DNA from: Rhizobium sp. WYCCWR10014
GTDB taxonomy: Bacteria > Pseudomonadota > Alphaproteobacteria > Rhizobiales > Rhizobiaceae
Length of the DNA: 64,000 bases
Direction: 5' to 3'
NCBI RefSeq assembly: GCF_001657485.1
Contig: NZ_LXFU01000042.1
Span: 1-64,000 of the forward strand
Both the position numbers and the translations under genes were made by a program. The notes beneath the pieces were generated by a model, which ran no database searches, had not been told where the DNA came from, and saw only the letters and a program-made list of their open reading frames with translations. Shown piece after piece: positions 44,898 through 53,013 of the stretch. Within the stretch, counting starts at the first letter, position 1, and every line of letters starts with the position of its first letter.

Positions 44898-44914
44898 GGT
44901 AATCGATCACCCAA
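44895..44914. promoter_or_regulatory. LacI-type operator dyad
   Basis: TTGGGTAATC and GATCACCCAA are reverse complements at 9 of 10 positions with CG in the centre, the classic LacI/PurR geometry. It sits directly upstream of the ribosome site of the LacI-type gene. A partial echo, GGGTAATCGTTTAC, occurs at about 45980 in the first codons of the binding-protein gene. Confidence 0.65.
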
Positions 44915-44931
44915 GGAGGATGGTGCGGATC

Positions 44932-45930
44932 GTGGCAGTATCGCTTTCTGACATCGCGGAACGTGCGGGCGTCTCGGTGAAGACGGTTTCCGGCGCATTG
45001 CACGGCGGCTCCGCCCGCATGTCGGACGATACGCGCCAGAAGATCAAGGCCATTGCGGAAGAACTCGGCTACGTGACCAACTTTGCGGCGCGTGGCGTGC
45101 GGCAGGGCTGGCTGCCGCTGGTCGGCGTCATCTCCGACGGCCTCATCACTTCCCCTTTCGCCACCGAGATCGTGCGTGGCCTCGACGGGGCGGCCCGCAG
45201 CGCCGGCATGGCGGTCTTTGCGGTCAACCACAGAAGCGGCCAGTCTATCGGCTCGGTGCTCGACGAGGTGCAGCAGTTCCGGCCACGCGCCGTTGCTTAT
45301 GCCGCCATGTACCACAAGGATGTCGCCCTGCCGGACAGGTTGACGGGCGCCGTCGGCGTCATGATCAACTGCCGCGAGGCTGCCGGCCGCGTCACCGCGC
45401 TGGTGCCGGACGAAGAGGGCGGCGCGCGGGAGATCGTGCGCTATCTCATCGTCGCCGGCCGCCGGCGCATCGCCTTCATCAACCTGCCGGGCATTCTCGC
45501 CGGCACGCTACGCGAGCTGGGGTTTCGTGCGGCGCTTGAGGAGGCGGGCATCGACCCGGTCGGCGTGTTGCCGGCGGTGCGCCGCAGCGTCTACAGCGAC
45601 CGCGCGCCAAGCCTTGTTGCCTCTCATGTGGAGGCGCTTCTGAACTCCGGTCGACGACCTGACGCCATCCTGTGCGGCAACGACCGCGTGGCGATGGAAG
45701 TCTATGCGGCGCTTGCCCGCGCCGGCCTTCGCATTCCGGATGATATCGCGGTGGCAAGCTTCGACAACCAGGTCGAGCTTGCCTCGCGGCTGGATCCGCC
45801 ATTGACGACGATGGCCCTGCCGCACCGCGCCATGGGCCGCCTTGCCATGGAGATCCTCCTGGCCGAGCAGCCCGAACCGCCGCATCTGCATAAACTGCCG
45901 TTCCATCTGGTCGAACGGGCATCCGTCTGA
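44932..45930 (+). CDS. LacI-family transcriptional regulator
   Basis: About 332 residues. The HTH is LSDIAERAGVSVKTVSGALHG (MAVSLSDIAERAG at the start); the hinge NFAARGVRQGW precedes a sugar-binding domain with the LacI signatures ITSPFATEIVRGLDGAARSAG and CGNDRVAMEVYAAL. GTG 44932 aligns best with family N-termini; ATG 44920 touches the AAGGAGG and is less likely. It should repress the fructan importer/GH32 operon that starts 35 bp after its stop, and itself. Confidence 0.92.
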   Translation: MAVSLSDIAERAGVSVKTVSGALHGGSARMSDDTRQKIKAIAEELGYVTNFAARGVRQGWLPLVGVISDGLITSPFATEIVRGLDGAARSAGMAVFAVNHRSGQSIGSVLDEVQQFRPRAVAYAAMYHKDVALPDRLTGAVGVMINCREAAGRVTALVPDEEGGAREIVRYLIVAGRRRIAFINLPGILAGTLRELGFRAALEEAGIDPVGVLPAVRRSVYSDRAPSLVASHVEALLNSGRRPDAILCGNDRVAMEVYAALARAGLRIPDDIAVASFDNQVELASRLDPPLTTMALPHRAMGRLAMEILLAEQPEPPHLHKLPFHLVERASV

Positions 45931-45965
45931 ACATCGAATAGTGCCAAACAGGAGGAGAATACGAA

Positions 45966-47270
45966 ATGAGGATTTTAATGGGTAATCGTTTACTTTCCGC
46001 ACTTCTAGCGTCCGCCGCGCTGGTCGCGACCGCCGGTTTTGCCGAGGCGAAGACCGTCATCCACGTCATGCACCAGGGCGATCCCGGCTGGGTGAAGGCC
46101 TATGGCGACGTTGCCACCCGCTTCGAGGCCGCCAATCCCGATGTCGATATCGAGATGATCTACGCGCCGCACGATGCCTATAACGAAAAGTTCAGCGCCG
46201 CCGTCATGGCCAAGCAGCTGCCCGATATCATGGAACTCGATGCTCCGTTCCTCGCCAATTACGTCTGGTCCGGCTATCTGCAGCCCGTCAAGCCGCTCAT
46301 TGACAAGGACCTGCTCGATGACATGACGGATTCGAATATCGCCCAGGGCACCTATCCGATCGACAAGGACCTCTACGCGATCGGCCTCACCGACTCCTCG
46401 GTCGTGCTCTACGGCAACAAGAAATATCTTGAAGCCATTGGCGCCCGCATTCCGAAATCGGTCGATGATGCCTGGACCCGCGAGGAATTCGAAGGTTATC
46501 TCGAAAAGCTTTCCAAGCTCGAAGGCGTGAAGTGGCCGATCGATACCTTCCGAGGTTATGGCATCAAGACCGAGTGGATCACCTATGCCTACGGCCCCCT
46601 GCTCGAAAGCGCCGGCTGCGACCTGATCGACCGCAAGACTTGGAAGGCCAGCGGCACGCTCGATGGCGAGGCCTGCGTCAAGGCGCTGGCGATGATGCAG
46701 GACTGGGTGAAGAAGGGCTGGGTCGTACCGACTTCGTCGGGCACCAACCAGTTCTACGCCGAGGGACAGCCGGCCGCACTCGCCATGGGCGGCCACTGGT
46801 TCTACGCGGAGGCATCGGCAGCGATGAAGGACAATATCGTCGTCATGCCGCTGCCGAAGATCGGCGACAAGGGCGTGAGCCCGAACGGAACCTGGATCTG
46901 GGGCATTTCCGCGACATCGGAAAACCCTGAGATCGCCGGCAAGTTCCTGAGCTTCCTGCTGAAGGATAAGGAGTACCGGGAGTACGCCAAGACCCAGTCC
47001 GCCTATCCGGGCCTGAAGAGCTTCGCCGCCGAATCCCCGCTCTATGCGCAAGGCGGTCCGCTCGCCGTTGCATTTGAGCAGGCTTCCAAGACCGCGATCG
47101 CCCGTCCGCCGCACCCGGCCTATCCGACGATCACCTCGGCCTTCATGCAGGCCGTCGACAAGATCTTCAACGGTGGTGACGCGCAGGAAGCGCTGACGGC
47201 CGCTGCCAAGAAGATCGACGAGGATATCGAGGACAACGCCGGCTACCCGCCTTTCGACGAGCAGAAGTAA
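45966..47270 (+). CDS. Sugar ABC transporter substrate-binding protein (CUT1), fructan/sucrose operon
   Basis: The 434 residues have a signal peptide ending near AGFAEA (around residue 28). The binding-protein family 1 fold has VIHVMHQGDPGWVKAYGDV, PDIMELDAPFLANYVWSGYL and GHWFYAEASAAM. AGGAGGAG precedes the ATG. With two permeases, a cytoplasmic GH32 enzyme and an ATPase behind it, the ligand is probably sucrose or a short fructo-oligosaccharide. Confidence 0.93.
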   Translation: MRILMGNRLLSALLASAALVATAGFAEAKTVIHVMHQGDPGWVKAYGDVATRFEAANPDVDIEMIYAPHDAYNEKFSAAVMAKQLPDIMELDAPFLANYVWSGYLQPVKPLIDKDLLDDMTDSNIAQGTYPIDKDLYAIGLTDSSVVLYGNKKYLEAIGARIPKSVDDAWTREEFEGYLEKLSKLEGVKWPIDTFRGYGIKTEWITYAYGPLLESAGCDLIDRKTWKASGTLDGEACVKALAMMQDWVKKGWVVPTSSGTNQFYAEGQPAALAMGGHWFYAEASAAMKDNIVVMPLPKIGDKGVSPNGTWIWGISATSENPEIAGKFLSFLLKDKEYREYAKTQSAYPGLKSFAAESPLYAQGGPLAVAFEQASKTAIARPPHPAYPTITSAFMQAVDKIFNGGDAQEALTAAAKKIDEDIEDNAGYPPFDEQK

Positions 47271-47282
47271 GGGGTTTTGACG

Positions 47283-47302
47283 GGGCCGGCTCCGGCCGGC
47301 CC
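47283..47302 (+). terminator. Intraoperonic hairpin after the binding-protein gene
   Basis: GGGCCGGC and GCCGGCCC pair perfectly around TCCG, 12 bp after the binding-protein stop. It is the third binding-protein gene in the window followed by such a stem, and is likely a partial terminator or mRNA stabiliser. Confidence 0.7.
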
Positions 47303-47341
47303 TGGACTATCTCGAGAGGGATGACCGATGAGGAGGAAACA

Positions 47342-48274
47342 ATGACTTTGCAACAGACCTCCACGCCCGCTTTGCGGCGTCCGGCCAAACGCCGCGACAA
47401 CAAGCGGCTCTGGCAGGAAATGGCGATGATCGCGCCTGCCTTTCTGCTTATGGCGATATTCCTGATCACGCCGTTCCTCTTGTCCTTCTGGACGGCGATG
47501 ACCAACCAGCCGCTCGTGCCGCGCCCGACGCCGGTGCGCTTCGTCGGCCTCCTGAATTTCGAGCGCGTCTTCACCGATCCGCTGTTCTGGACCTCGCTCT
47601 GGAACGTCACGCGCTTCACCGTCTGGGTGCTGCCGCTGCAGTGCGGCCTCGCCTTCCTGACCGCGCTGCTCTTGCATCAGAAGCTGCCGATGCAGAACCT
47701 GCTGCGCGGCCTGTTCTTCCTGCCGGCGATCACCTCCATGGTGGTGGTCTGCGTCATCTGGGGCACGCTGTTCCAGTATCCGAGCGGCCCGCTCAACCAG
47801 ATCGTCGGTTTCCTTTCCGGCGGCACGATTCAGCCGATCGACTGGCTCGGCGACCCCAACTGGGCGATGTTCTCCATCGTGTTGCTTTCAGCCTGGCAGG
47901 CCTATGGCTTTCAGATGATCATCTATCTCGCCGGCCTGCAGGGCATTCCCGAAGAACTATACGATGCCGCCCGCATCGACGGGGCAAGCGCGCTGCGCCG
48001 CTTCTGGCACGTCACCATGCCCGGCCTTCGCCCGACCCATGTCTTCGTGCTGGTCATCACCACGATCCAGGCCTTCAAGCTCTATACGCAGGTGGCGATC
48101 CTCACCCAGGGCGGCCCGAACGAAAGCACCGAAACCGTTGTCCACTACATGGTGCGCGCCGGCTTCGAGGAGCAGAAACTCGGCTACGCATCGGCCGTGT
48201 CCGTCATCCTCTTCGTCATCGTTCTTCTGATCGCGCTCCTGCAACGCAAACTCCTGAGGCGCTTCGATGTCTGA
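47342..48274 (+). CDS. Sugar ABC transporter permease (MalF-like)
   Basis: From ATG 47342, which has GAGGAGGAAAC before it, the protein has 310 residues. Hydrophobic segments include MAMIAPAFLLMAIFLITPFLL and LLRGLFFLPAITSMVVVCVIW; the EAA loop is ELYDAARIDGASALRRFWHV. An upstream in-frame ATG at 47321 lies before the ribosome site. It overlaps the next permease by 8 bp. Confidence 0.94.
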   Translation: MTLQQTSTPALRRPAKRRDNKRLWQEMAMIAPAFLLMAIFLITPFLLSFWTAMTNQPLVPRPTPVRFVGLLNFERVFTDPLFWTSLWNVTRFTVWVLPLQCGLAFLTALLLHQKLPMQNLLRGLFFLPAITSMVVVCVIWGTLFQYPSGPLNQIVGFLSGGTIQPIDWLGDPNWAMFSIVLLSAWQAYGFQMIIYLAGLQGIPEELYDAARIDGASALRRFWHVTMPGLRPTHVFVLVITTIQAFKLYTQVAILTQGGPNESTETVVHYMVRAGFEEQKLGYASAVSVILFVIVLLIALLQRKLLRRFDV

Positions 48275-49160
48275 TCTCGCTTTGACCCAGCCCGTCTCGC
48301 TGGCAATCGCAAGGGGCAACGGCAAGAGAAGCCTGCGTATCGTGCAGAGCCTCTGCATCCTGGTCATCGCGCTGGTGATGATCTCGCCGTTGTTCATGCT
48401 GCTGATCGCCAGCCTGAAGGACGACCGCTTCCGCATCCTCGCCGACATGGGCAGCTTCCGCGCCTTCTGGGTCAGCGACCCGACGCTGTCGAACTACAAG
48501 GAGATCGCCCATTTCTCCGGCGAGCTGGCCTATGGCCGATATCTCTTCAATTCGCTGGTGATCCTCGTCGCCACAGTCGTCTCGGGACTGGTCGTCAATT
48601 CCATGGCGGGCTTCGTTCTCGCCTGGGGCTCGCTGCGCGGCAAGGCGGCGCTCTTGGCGCTGGTCGTCGCCCTCTATGTCATCCCGCAGGAAAGCATCAT
48701 CATGCCGCTCGTCGTCATGATGTCGCGGGCGGGGCTGACGGATACCTTCTCGGTGCAGATCCTGCCCTGGGTGGCAAGCCCGCTCTATGTTTTTCTCTTC
48801 TACCAGTTCTTCGCGCAGCTGCCGAAGGAACTCTATGAAGCGGCGGAAATGGATGGCGCATCGGTCTTCCGCATCTACCGGTCAATCTACATGCCGCTCA
48901 GCCTGCCGGCGCTCGCCACGGTCTCGATCCTCATGGGCATCGAAAGCTGGAACCAGTATCTCTGGCCGACGCTGGTCACCCAGACCGACTATGCGCGGCC
49001 GATTGCGGTGGCCATCGCCACCTTCTTCGGACAGGACAGCATCTATTGGGACCGCGCCATGGCCGCCTCGGTGCTGATGATGATCCCGGTCCTCATTCTC
49101 TATCTGGCTTTCCAGCGCTGGTTCGTCAGTTCATTCGTCGGCTCCGCCGTGAAAGGTTGA
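48267..49160 (+). CDS. Sugar ABC transporter permease (MalG-like)
   Basis: The 297 residues have six hydrophobic helices (SLCILVIALVMISPLFMLLI, VILVATVVSGLVVNSMAG) and the EAA loop ELYEAAEMDGASVFRIYRSI. Translationally coupled to the preceding permease by an 8-bp overlap; the fructosidase ATG lies 2 bp after the stop. Confidence 0.94.
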   Translation: MSDLALTQPVSLAIARGNGKRSLRIVQSLCILVIALVMISPLFMLLIASLKDDRFRILADMGSFRAFWVSDPTLSNYKEIAHFSGELAYGRYLFNSLVILVATVVSGLVVNSMAGFVLAWGSLRGKAALLALVVALYVIPQESIIMPLVVMMSRAGLTDTFSVQILPWVASPLYVFLFYQFFAQLPKELYEAAEMDGASVFRIYRSIYMPLSLPALATVSILMGIESWNQYLWPTLVTQTDYARPIAVAIATFFGQDSIYWDRAMAASVLMMIPVLILYLAFQRWFVSSFVGSAVKG

Positions 49161-49162
49161 TC

Positions 49163-50863
49163 ATGTCTCTGCAGGCAAAATCCGAAACGTCAGCACCTGA
49201 AACCATGGAAGCGGAGCTGCCCGAAGGCACGGTGCTGCATCTCTGGCTGAAGGCGCGCCATCCCGGCGGCGAGGCGAAGCTCTTCGTCGCCGTCGATGGC
49301 AACGACATCGGCGAGCCCTCGACCCGCCGCACGGGGGAATTTGAGTTCTTCGCTGTGACGCTCGCGAAGGACGGTCGTGCCACGCTGTCCTATGATGCGA
49401 CAACCACAGCGCTCTCCGTCGCTTATGCCTTCCGGCCGGAAACCGTGATGAAGGAGGGCATCCGCGTCCTGCACAGCGATGCCCGCACCGCCGCCCCCGA
49501 CGTGCCCCACAGCTACCACTTCCGCCCGCCCTTCGGCTGGATGAACGATCCGAACGGTTTTGGACGGTTCGGCGGAAACGTTCACCTCTTCTATCAGCAT
49601 TATCCTCATGAGCCGCGCTGGAACACCATGCACTGGGGCCATGCCGTCTCGAAGGATTTCGTCCGCTGGAGGCATCTGCCCATGTTCCTCTTCCCGGCGG
49701 CGCATCTATCGGAAAAGGACGATGGCCGCGGCGGCGCCTTCTCCGGTTCGGCGATCCCTGGCACCGGCCCGGAAGGCGAGGAGATCCGCGTCTTCTACAC
49801 CGAGCATGTGCGTGACCGGCAACCGGAAGAGCAGATCCAGCTTTCCGCCGTCAGCCGCGACGGCATCGTCGCCGGCCCGTCGGAAATCGTGATGCCGCTG
49901 CGCCCTGAAGGCTTGAACCTCACCACCGATTTCCGCGACCCCTATGTCTTCAAAGGCCCGGACGGCCGCTGGAAGATGCTGCTCGGGAGCCGCGACAGGC
50001 AGGGCGGCGTGGTCCTGCTCTATGAAACCGCAGACGCGCAAGGCGCCGATGGCTGGACCTTCCTCGGCATCCTCCATCGCGAGGACGGTTTCGGCATGAC
50101 AGCGGCGGAATGCCCCTGCATGGTGCCGCTTTCCGGCAAAAACGGAGAAACCCGCTGGGCGCTGATCTTCGGTCTGCTCACGAGCCGCGACCCGGCCACC
50201 GGCCGCCGCAACCTCACCTCCGTCACCGTCGGCGGTTTCGACGGCCGCACCTTCACTGCGGAGTTCGTGCAGGAGTTGGATTTCGGTTCGGATGCCTATG
50301 CCTTCCAGGCCTTCGTTGATGGCGACGAGCCGGTCGGCATCGCCTGGCTCGCCAACTGGACGGATTTTTCCAAGAAGGACGATTTCCCGACGGCCATGAC
50401 CCTGCCACGCCGCGTGCTTCTCGACGGTGACACCGTGCTGACCCCGCCGGTCGCAGCCGTCGAAAGCCTGCGCCATCAGTTGCTTGATGACACCGCGCTT
50501 GCCGCCGGCAAGACCGTGCCGCTCGGCACCGGCGCCGTCGAGATCGTGCTTGATCTCACCGCGCCGGGCGCCGCCTTCGATCTCACCTTCGATCATCCGG
50601 ATGTCGATCTAGGCGTCAAACTCGATGCCGATGGTCTGGCGATTGTCTTCGACGCCCGCACCGGTATGACGCCGCCACGTTACGTCGCCGGCGGCGCGAA
50701 ACCGTCGAGCCTGCGCATCTTCCTCGATGCCGGCTCCATCGAGGTCTTCGCTGACAACGGGCGCTGGACGGGGTCCAAGCGCATTCCGGGCTTTGCCGCC
50801 GCACGTTCGGCAACGCTCACCGGCGCCGTCGCCGGGGCCGGCGTCTGGCAACTGAAACTGTGA
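49163..50863 (+). CDS. Glycoside hydrolase family 32 fructosidase (levanase/inulinase/invertase type)
   Basis: The 566 residues contain all three GH32 catalytic landmarks: nucleophile Asp in GWMNDPNGF, transition-state Asp in DFRDPYVF and acid/base Glu in AAECPCMVP. A five-bladed propeller (about 115-420) and a C-terminal beta-sandwich (about 425-566, SSLRIFLDAGSIEVFADNG) follow an N-terminal beta-rich extension of about 110 residues (VLHLWLKARHPGGEAKLFVA) that many invertases lack. No signal peptide is seen, so it acts in the cytoplasm on imported fructosides. It is embedded between permease and ATPase genes of its importer. Confidence 0.95.
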   Translation: MSLQAKSETSAPETMEAELPEGTVLHLWLKARHPGGEAKLFVAVDGNDIGEPSTRRTGEFEFFAVTLAKDGRATLSYDATTTALSVAYAFRPETVMKEGIRVLHSDARTAAPDVPHSYHFRPPFGWMNDPNGFGRFGGNVHLFYQHYPHEPRWNTMHWGHAVSKDFVRWRHLPMFLFPAAHLSEKDDGRGGAFSGSAIPGTGPEGEEIRVFYTEHVRDRQPEEQIQLSAVSRDGIVAGPSEIVMPLRPEGLNLTTDFRDPYVFKGPDGRWKMLLGSRDRQGGVVLLYETADAQGADGWTFLGILHREDGFGMTAAECPCMVPLSGKNGETRWALIFGLLTSRDPATGRRNLTSVTVGGFDGRTFTAEFVQELDFGSDAYAFQAFVDGDEPVGIAWLANWTDFSKKDDFPTAMTLPRRVLLDGDTVLTPPVAAVESLRHQLLDDTALAAGKTVPLGTGAVEIVLDLTAPGAAFDLTFDHPDVDLGVKLDADGLAIVFDARTGMTPPRYVAGGAKPSSLRIFLDAGSIEVFADNGRWTGSKRIPGFAAARSATLTGAVAGAGVWQLKL

Positions 50864-50876
50864 GGGAGGACAGGCA

Positions 50877-51923
50877 ATGGCATCGGTAGCAATCGACCGG
50901 GTTCAGAAGCAATACGGCGCAGCCTCCGTTATCCACGGGGTTTCCGCGGATATCGAGGACGGTGAGTTCGTCACGCTCGTCGGGCCGTCCGGCTGTGGCA
51001 AGTCCACGCTTCTGCGCATGCTGGCGGGGCTAGAGGATATCAGCGGCGGTGAAATCCGCATCGACGGCCGCGTCATGAACGACGTCGCGCCGAAGGAGCG
51101 CGATATCGCCATGGTGTTCCAGTCCTACGCGCTCTATCCGCACATGACGGTGCGCGATAATATGGGCTTTGCCCTGAAGCTGCAGGGGCGCGATAAGGCG
51201 ACAATCAACAAGCTGGTGGGCGAAGCCGCCGGCATCCTCGCACTTGAACCCCTGCTGGAGCGCCTGCCGAAACAGCTTTCCGGCGGCCAGCGCCAGCGCG
51301 TCGCCATGGGCCGCGCCATCGTACGCCATCCGAAAGTGTTCCTCTTTGACGAGCCGTTGTCCAACCTCGACGCCAAGCTGCGAGTGACCATGCGCAGCGA
51401 GATCAAGGAGCTGCATCAGCGCCTTGGCACTACCATCGTTTACGTCACCCACGACCAGATCGAGGCGATGACCATGGCCGACAAGATCGTCGTCATGCGC
51501 GCCGGCCGCATCGAGCAGATCGGCAAGCCGCTCGATCTCTACGACCGCCCAGATAACACCTTCGTCGCCGCCTTCATCGGCTCGCCGTCGATGAACCTCT
51601 TCGAGGGTGGCGTCAGCGACGGCGGCTTCCGTATCGAAGGCGGTGTTTCCCTGCCGCTTCCCCCGCAATTGAGCCAAAGCGCGGCGCGCACCTACGGCAT
51701 CCGCCCTGAGGACCTCGACATTGCGGAGACGGGCATTCCGGCCACCGTGCTGACTGTCGAGCCGACCGGTGCGGAGACCCATCTTTCGGTGCGTGTCGGC
51801 ACGCAGACGGCAACCATCGTGCTGCACCGGCGGGTGGATTTAAAGCCCGACCAGCAAATTCACCTCGCGCCCAAATCCGAGAAAATCCACCTCTTCTCCG
51901 CCGAAGGCAATCGGATAGGCTGA
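50877..51923 (+). CDS. Sugar ABC transporter ATP-binding protein (MalK/UgpC type)
   Basis: The 348 residues include Walker A GPSGCGKST, VFQSYALYPHMTV, the signature LSGGQRQRVAMGRAI, Walker B VFLFDEPLSNLD and switch YVTHDQIEA. The TOBE domain spans about 280-345. ATG 50877 follows GGAGGACAGGCA, 13 bp after the fructosidase. Last gene of the LacI-controlled operon. Confidence 0.95.
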   Translation: MASVAIDRVQKQYGAASVIHGVSADIEDGEFVTLVGPSGCGKSTLLRMLAGLEDISGGEIRIDGRVMNDVAPKERDIAMVFQSYALYPHMTVRDNMGFALKLQGRDKATINKLVGEAAGILALEPLLERLPKQLSGGQRQRVAMGRAIVRHPKVFLFDEPLSNLDAKLRVTMRSEIKELHQRLGTTIVYVTHDQIEAMTMADKIVVMRAGRIEQIGKPLDLYDRPDNTFVAAFIGSPSMNLFEGGVSDGGFRIEGGVSLPLPPQLSQSAARTYGIRPEDLDIAETGIPATVLTVEPTGAETHLSVRVGTQTATIVLHRRVDLKPDQQIHLAPKSEKIHLFSAEGNRIG

Positions 51924-53013
51924 TCCCCCGGCGCCTCTTGCTGAGCCGCGTCCGTCATTTGACGGGCGTGGTTCGGTGCCGGTGCCATCCAGCCTTGCGA
52001 CGTCTTGGTATTGGGTGTTCGGCCCTTCAGTTGATCGAATTGGCCAATTGCGCGGCGATCTGTTGCCACGGTTCGAATCTCTTCAAGAGCACCAAACGGG
52101 CGGGGCTTAAGGCTGAGTCGTGCGAGTCTTTCTCGCAACACCTATGTGGGAACTGGTATCTCGGAAGGATTTGGCTGGATTAGAGCGTTTCAGTCACGGT
52201 ATCCGTAGGACTGCGAAGCGATTTGCGCGAGCGGGACAGCTAGAGACAGCACGTCCGCATCTCCTAAAGCAGGACTTGATGAACGCGGATATGATGGCCG
52301 CCTGGGCGGTGGAAAATGGATTCCATGCGATGGATTCCGGGAATTATCGTCGCCATGACAATGCAGGCGTGATCACGATTGAGATAAAGAGGATGTCATT
52401 CCTCCTCATCGATGAGAGGCAAGGATTGCGACCGCGCCTCATATCGCGGTTGTTCAAAGACATATCCCTCACAAGCGGGAGCGGCCGCTTGCAGGGTCTT
52501 CTTCTTGACCGCAATCCCGATCATTGAGCGCTAACGCGATTACCACAGCCCAGCCAATTTACGCAGGCGGCCGACCGGCGGTATCAAGTTGCCATGCCAA
52601 TCAGCAAGGCAATAGCGATCCTACGGGACGGGTGGGCATTCGCACGATCCGGCCTGTATCGAAGCTCTGGAGCGAGCACTTGCCAGGACGACGTTGCAGC
52701 GGGTTGCATAGCTCGTTCGCCGCTCAGCAAACAGAGGCTGTGATCGGCTGCAAGACTGAACCGAACACCCGCCTGCGGACGCCCGAAATCCGTTCGCTGC
52801 AAGGTACCGACGGCGGCGACGAAATAAACGATGTATCAAAAGACCGAAATCTGCACAAATGCAGGTCCACGCACCAATGCCACTCCGGAACTGAGCATTA
52901 GCGGTCGAAATTCCGTTTCCTGCACATCTCTGCCAACGTCATTTTATTGGGATTGTTCGCAATTGGTCGGCGCCATTCCGACCGCCGGCATCGCTCCAAC
53001 TTTTGACCGTCAA
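51924..53013. other. 1.1-kb region without a convincing gene
   Basis: Several short frames exist, the longest being 135 codons at 52120-52527, but none has a credible ribosome site or a recognised product. On the minus strand at about 52020-52110 a short segment reads ALEEIRTVATDRRAIGQF, faintly like the IS5-type FRR-x-ATRYDK tail. Another frame there reads KRFEPWQQIAAQLANSIN and stops. I take the region as decayed insertion-type DNA between the sugar operon and zwf, with low certainty. Confidence 0.4.

Noticed and set aside
45978..45998. Second LacI operator at the start of the binding-protein gene
   Set aside because: GGGTAATCG matches the upstream dyad, but the right half (TTTACTTTCC) pairs poorly, and the sequence lies within codons of the signal peptide.
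51995..52110. IS5-type transposase tail on the minus strand
   Set aside because: Only a weak resemblance (EEIRTVATDRRA) over about 20 residues, with nothing similar on either side; kept only as a remark in the region entry.
52120..52527. 135-codon open frame as a gene
   Set aside because: No good ribosome site, no recognisable motif, and it lies in a region where other frames look like decayed insertion DNA.
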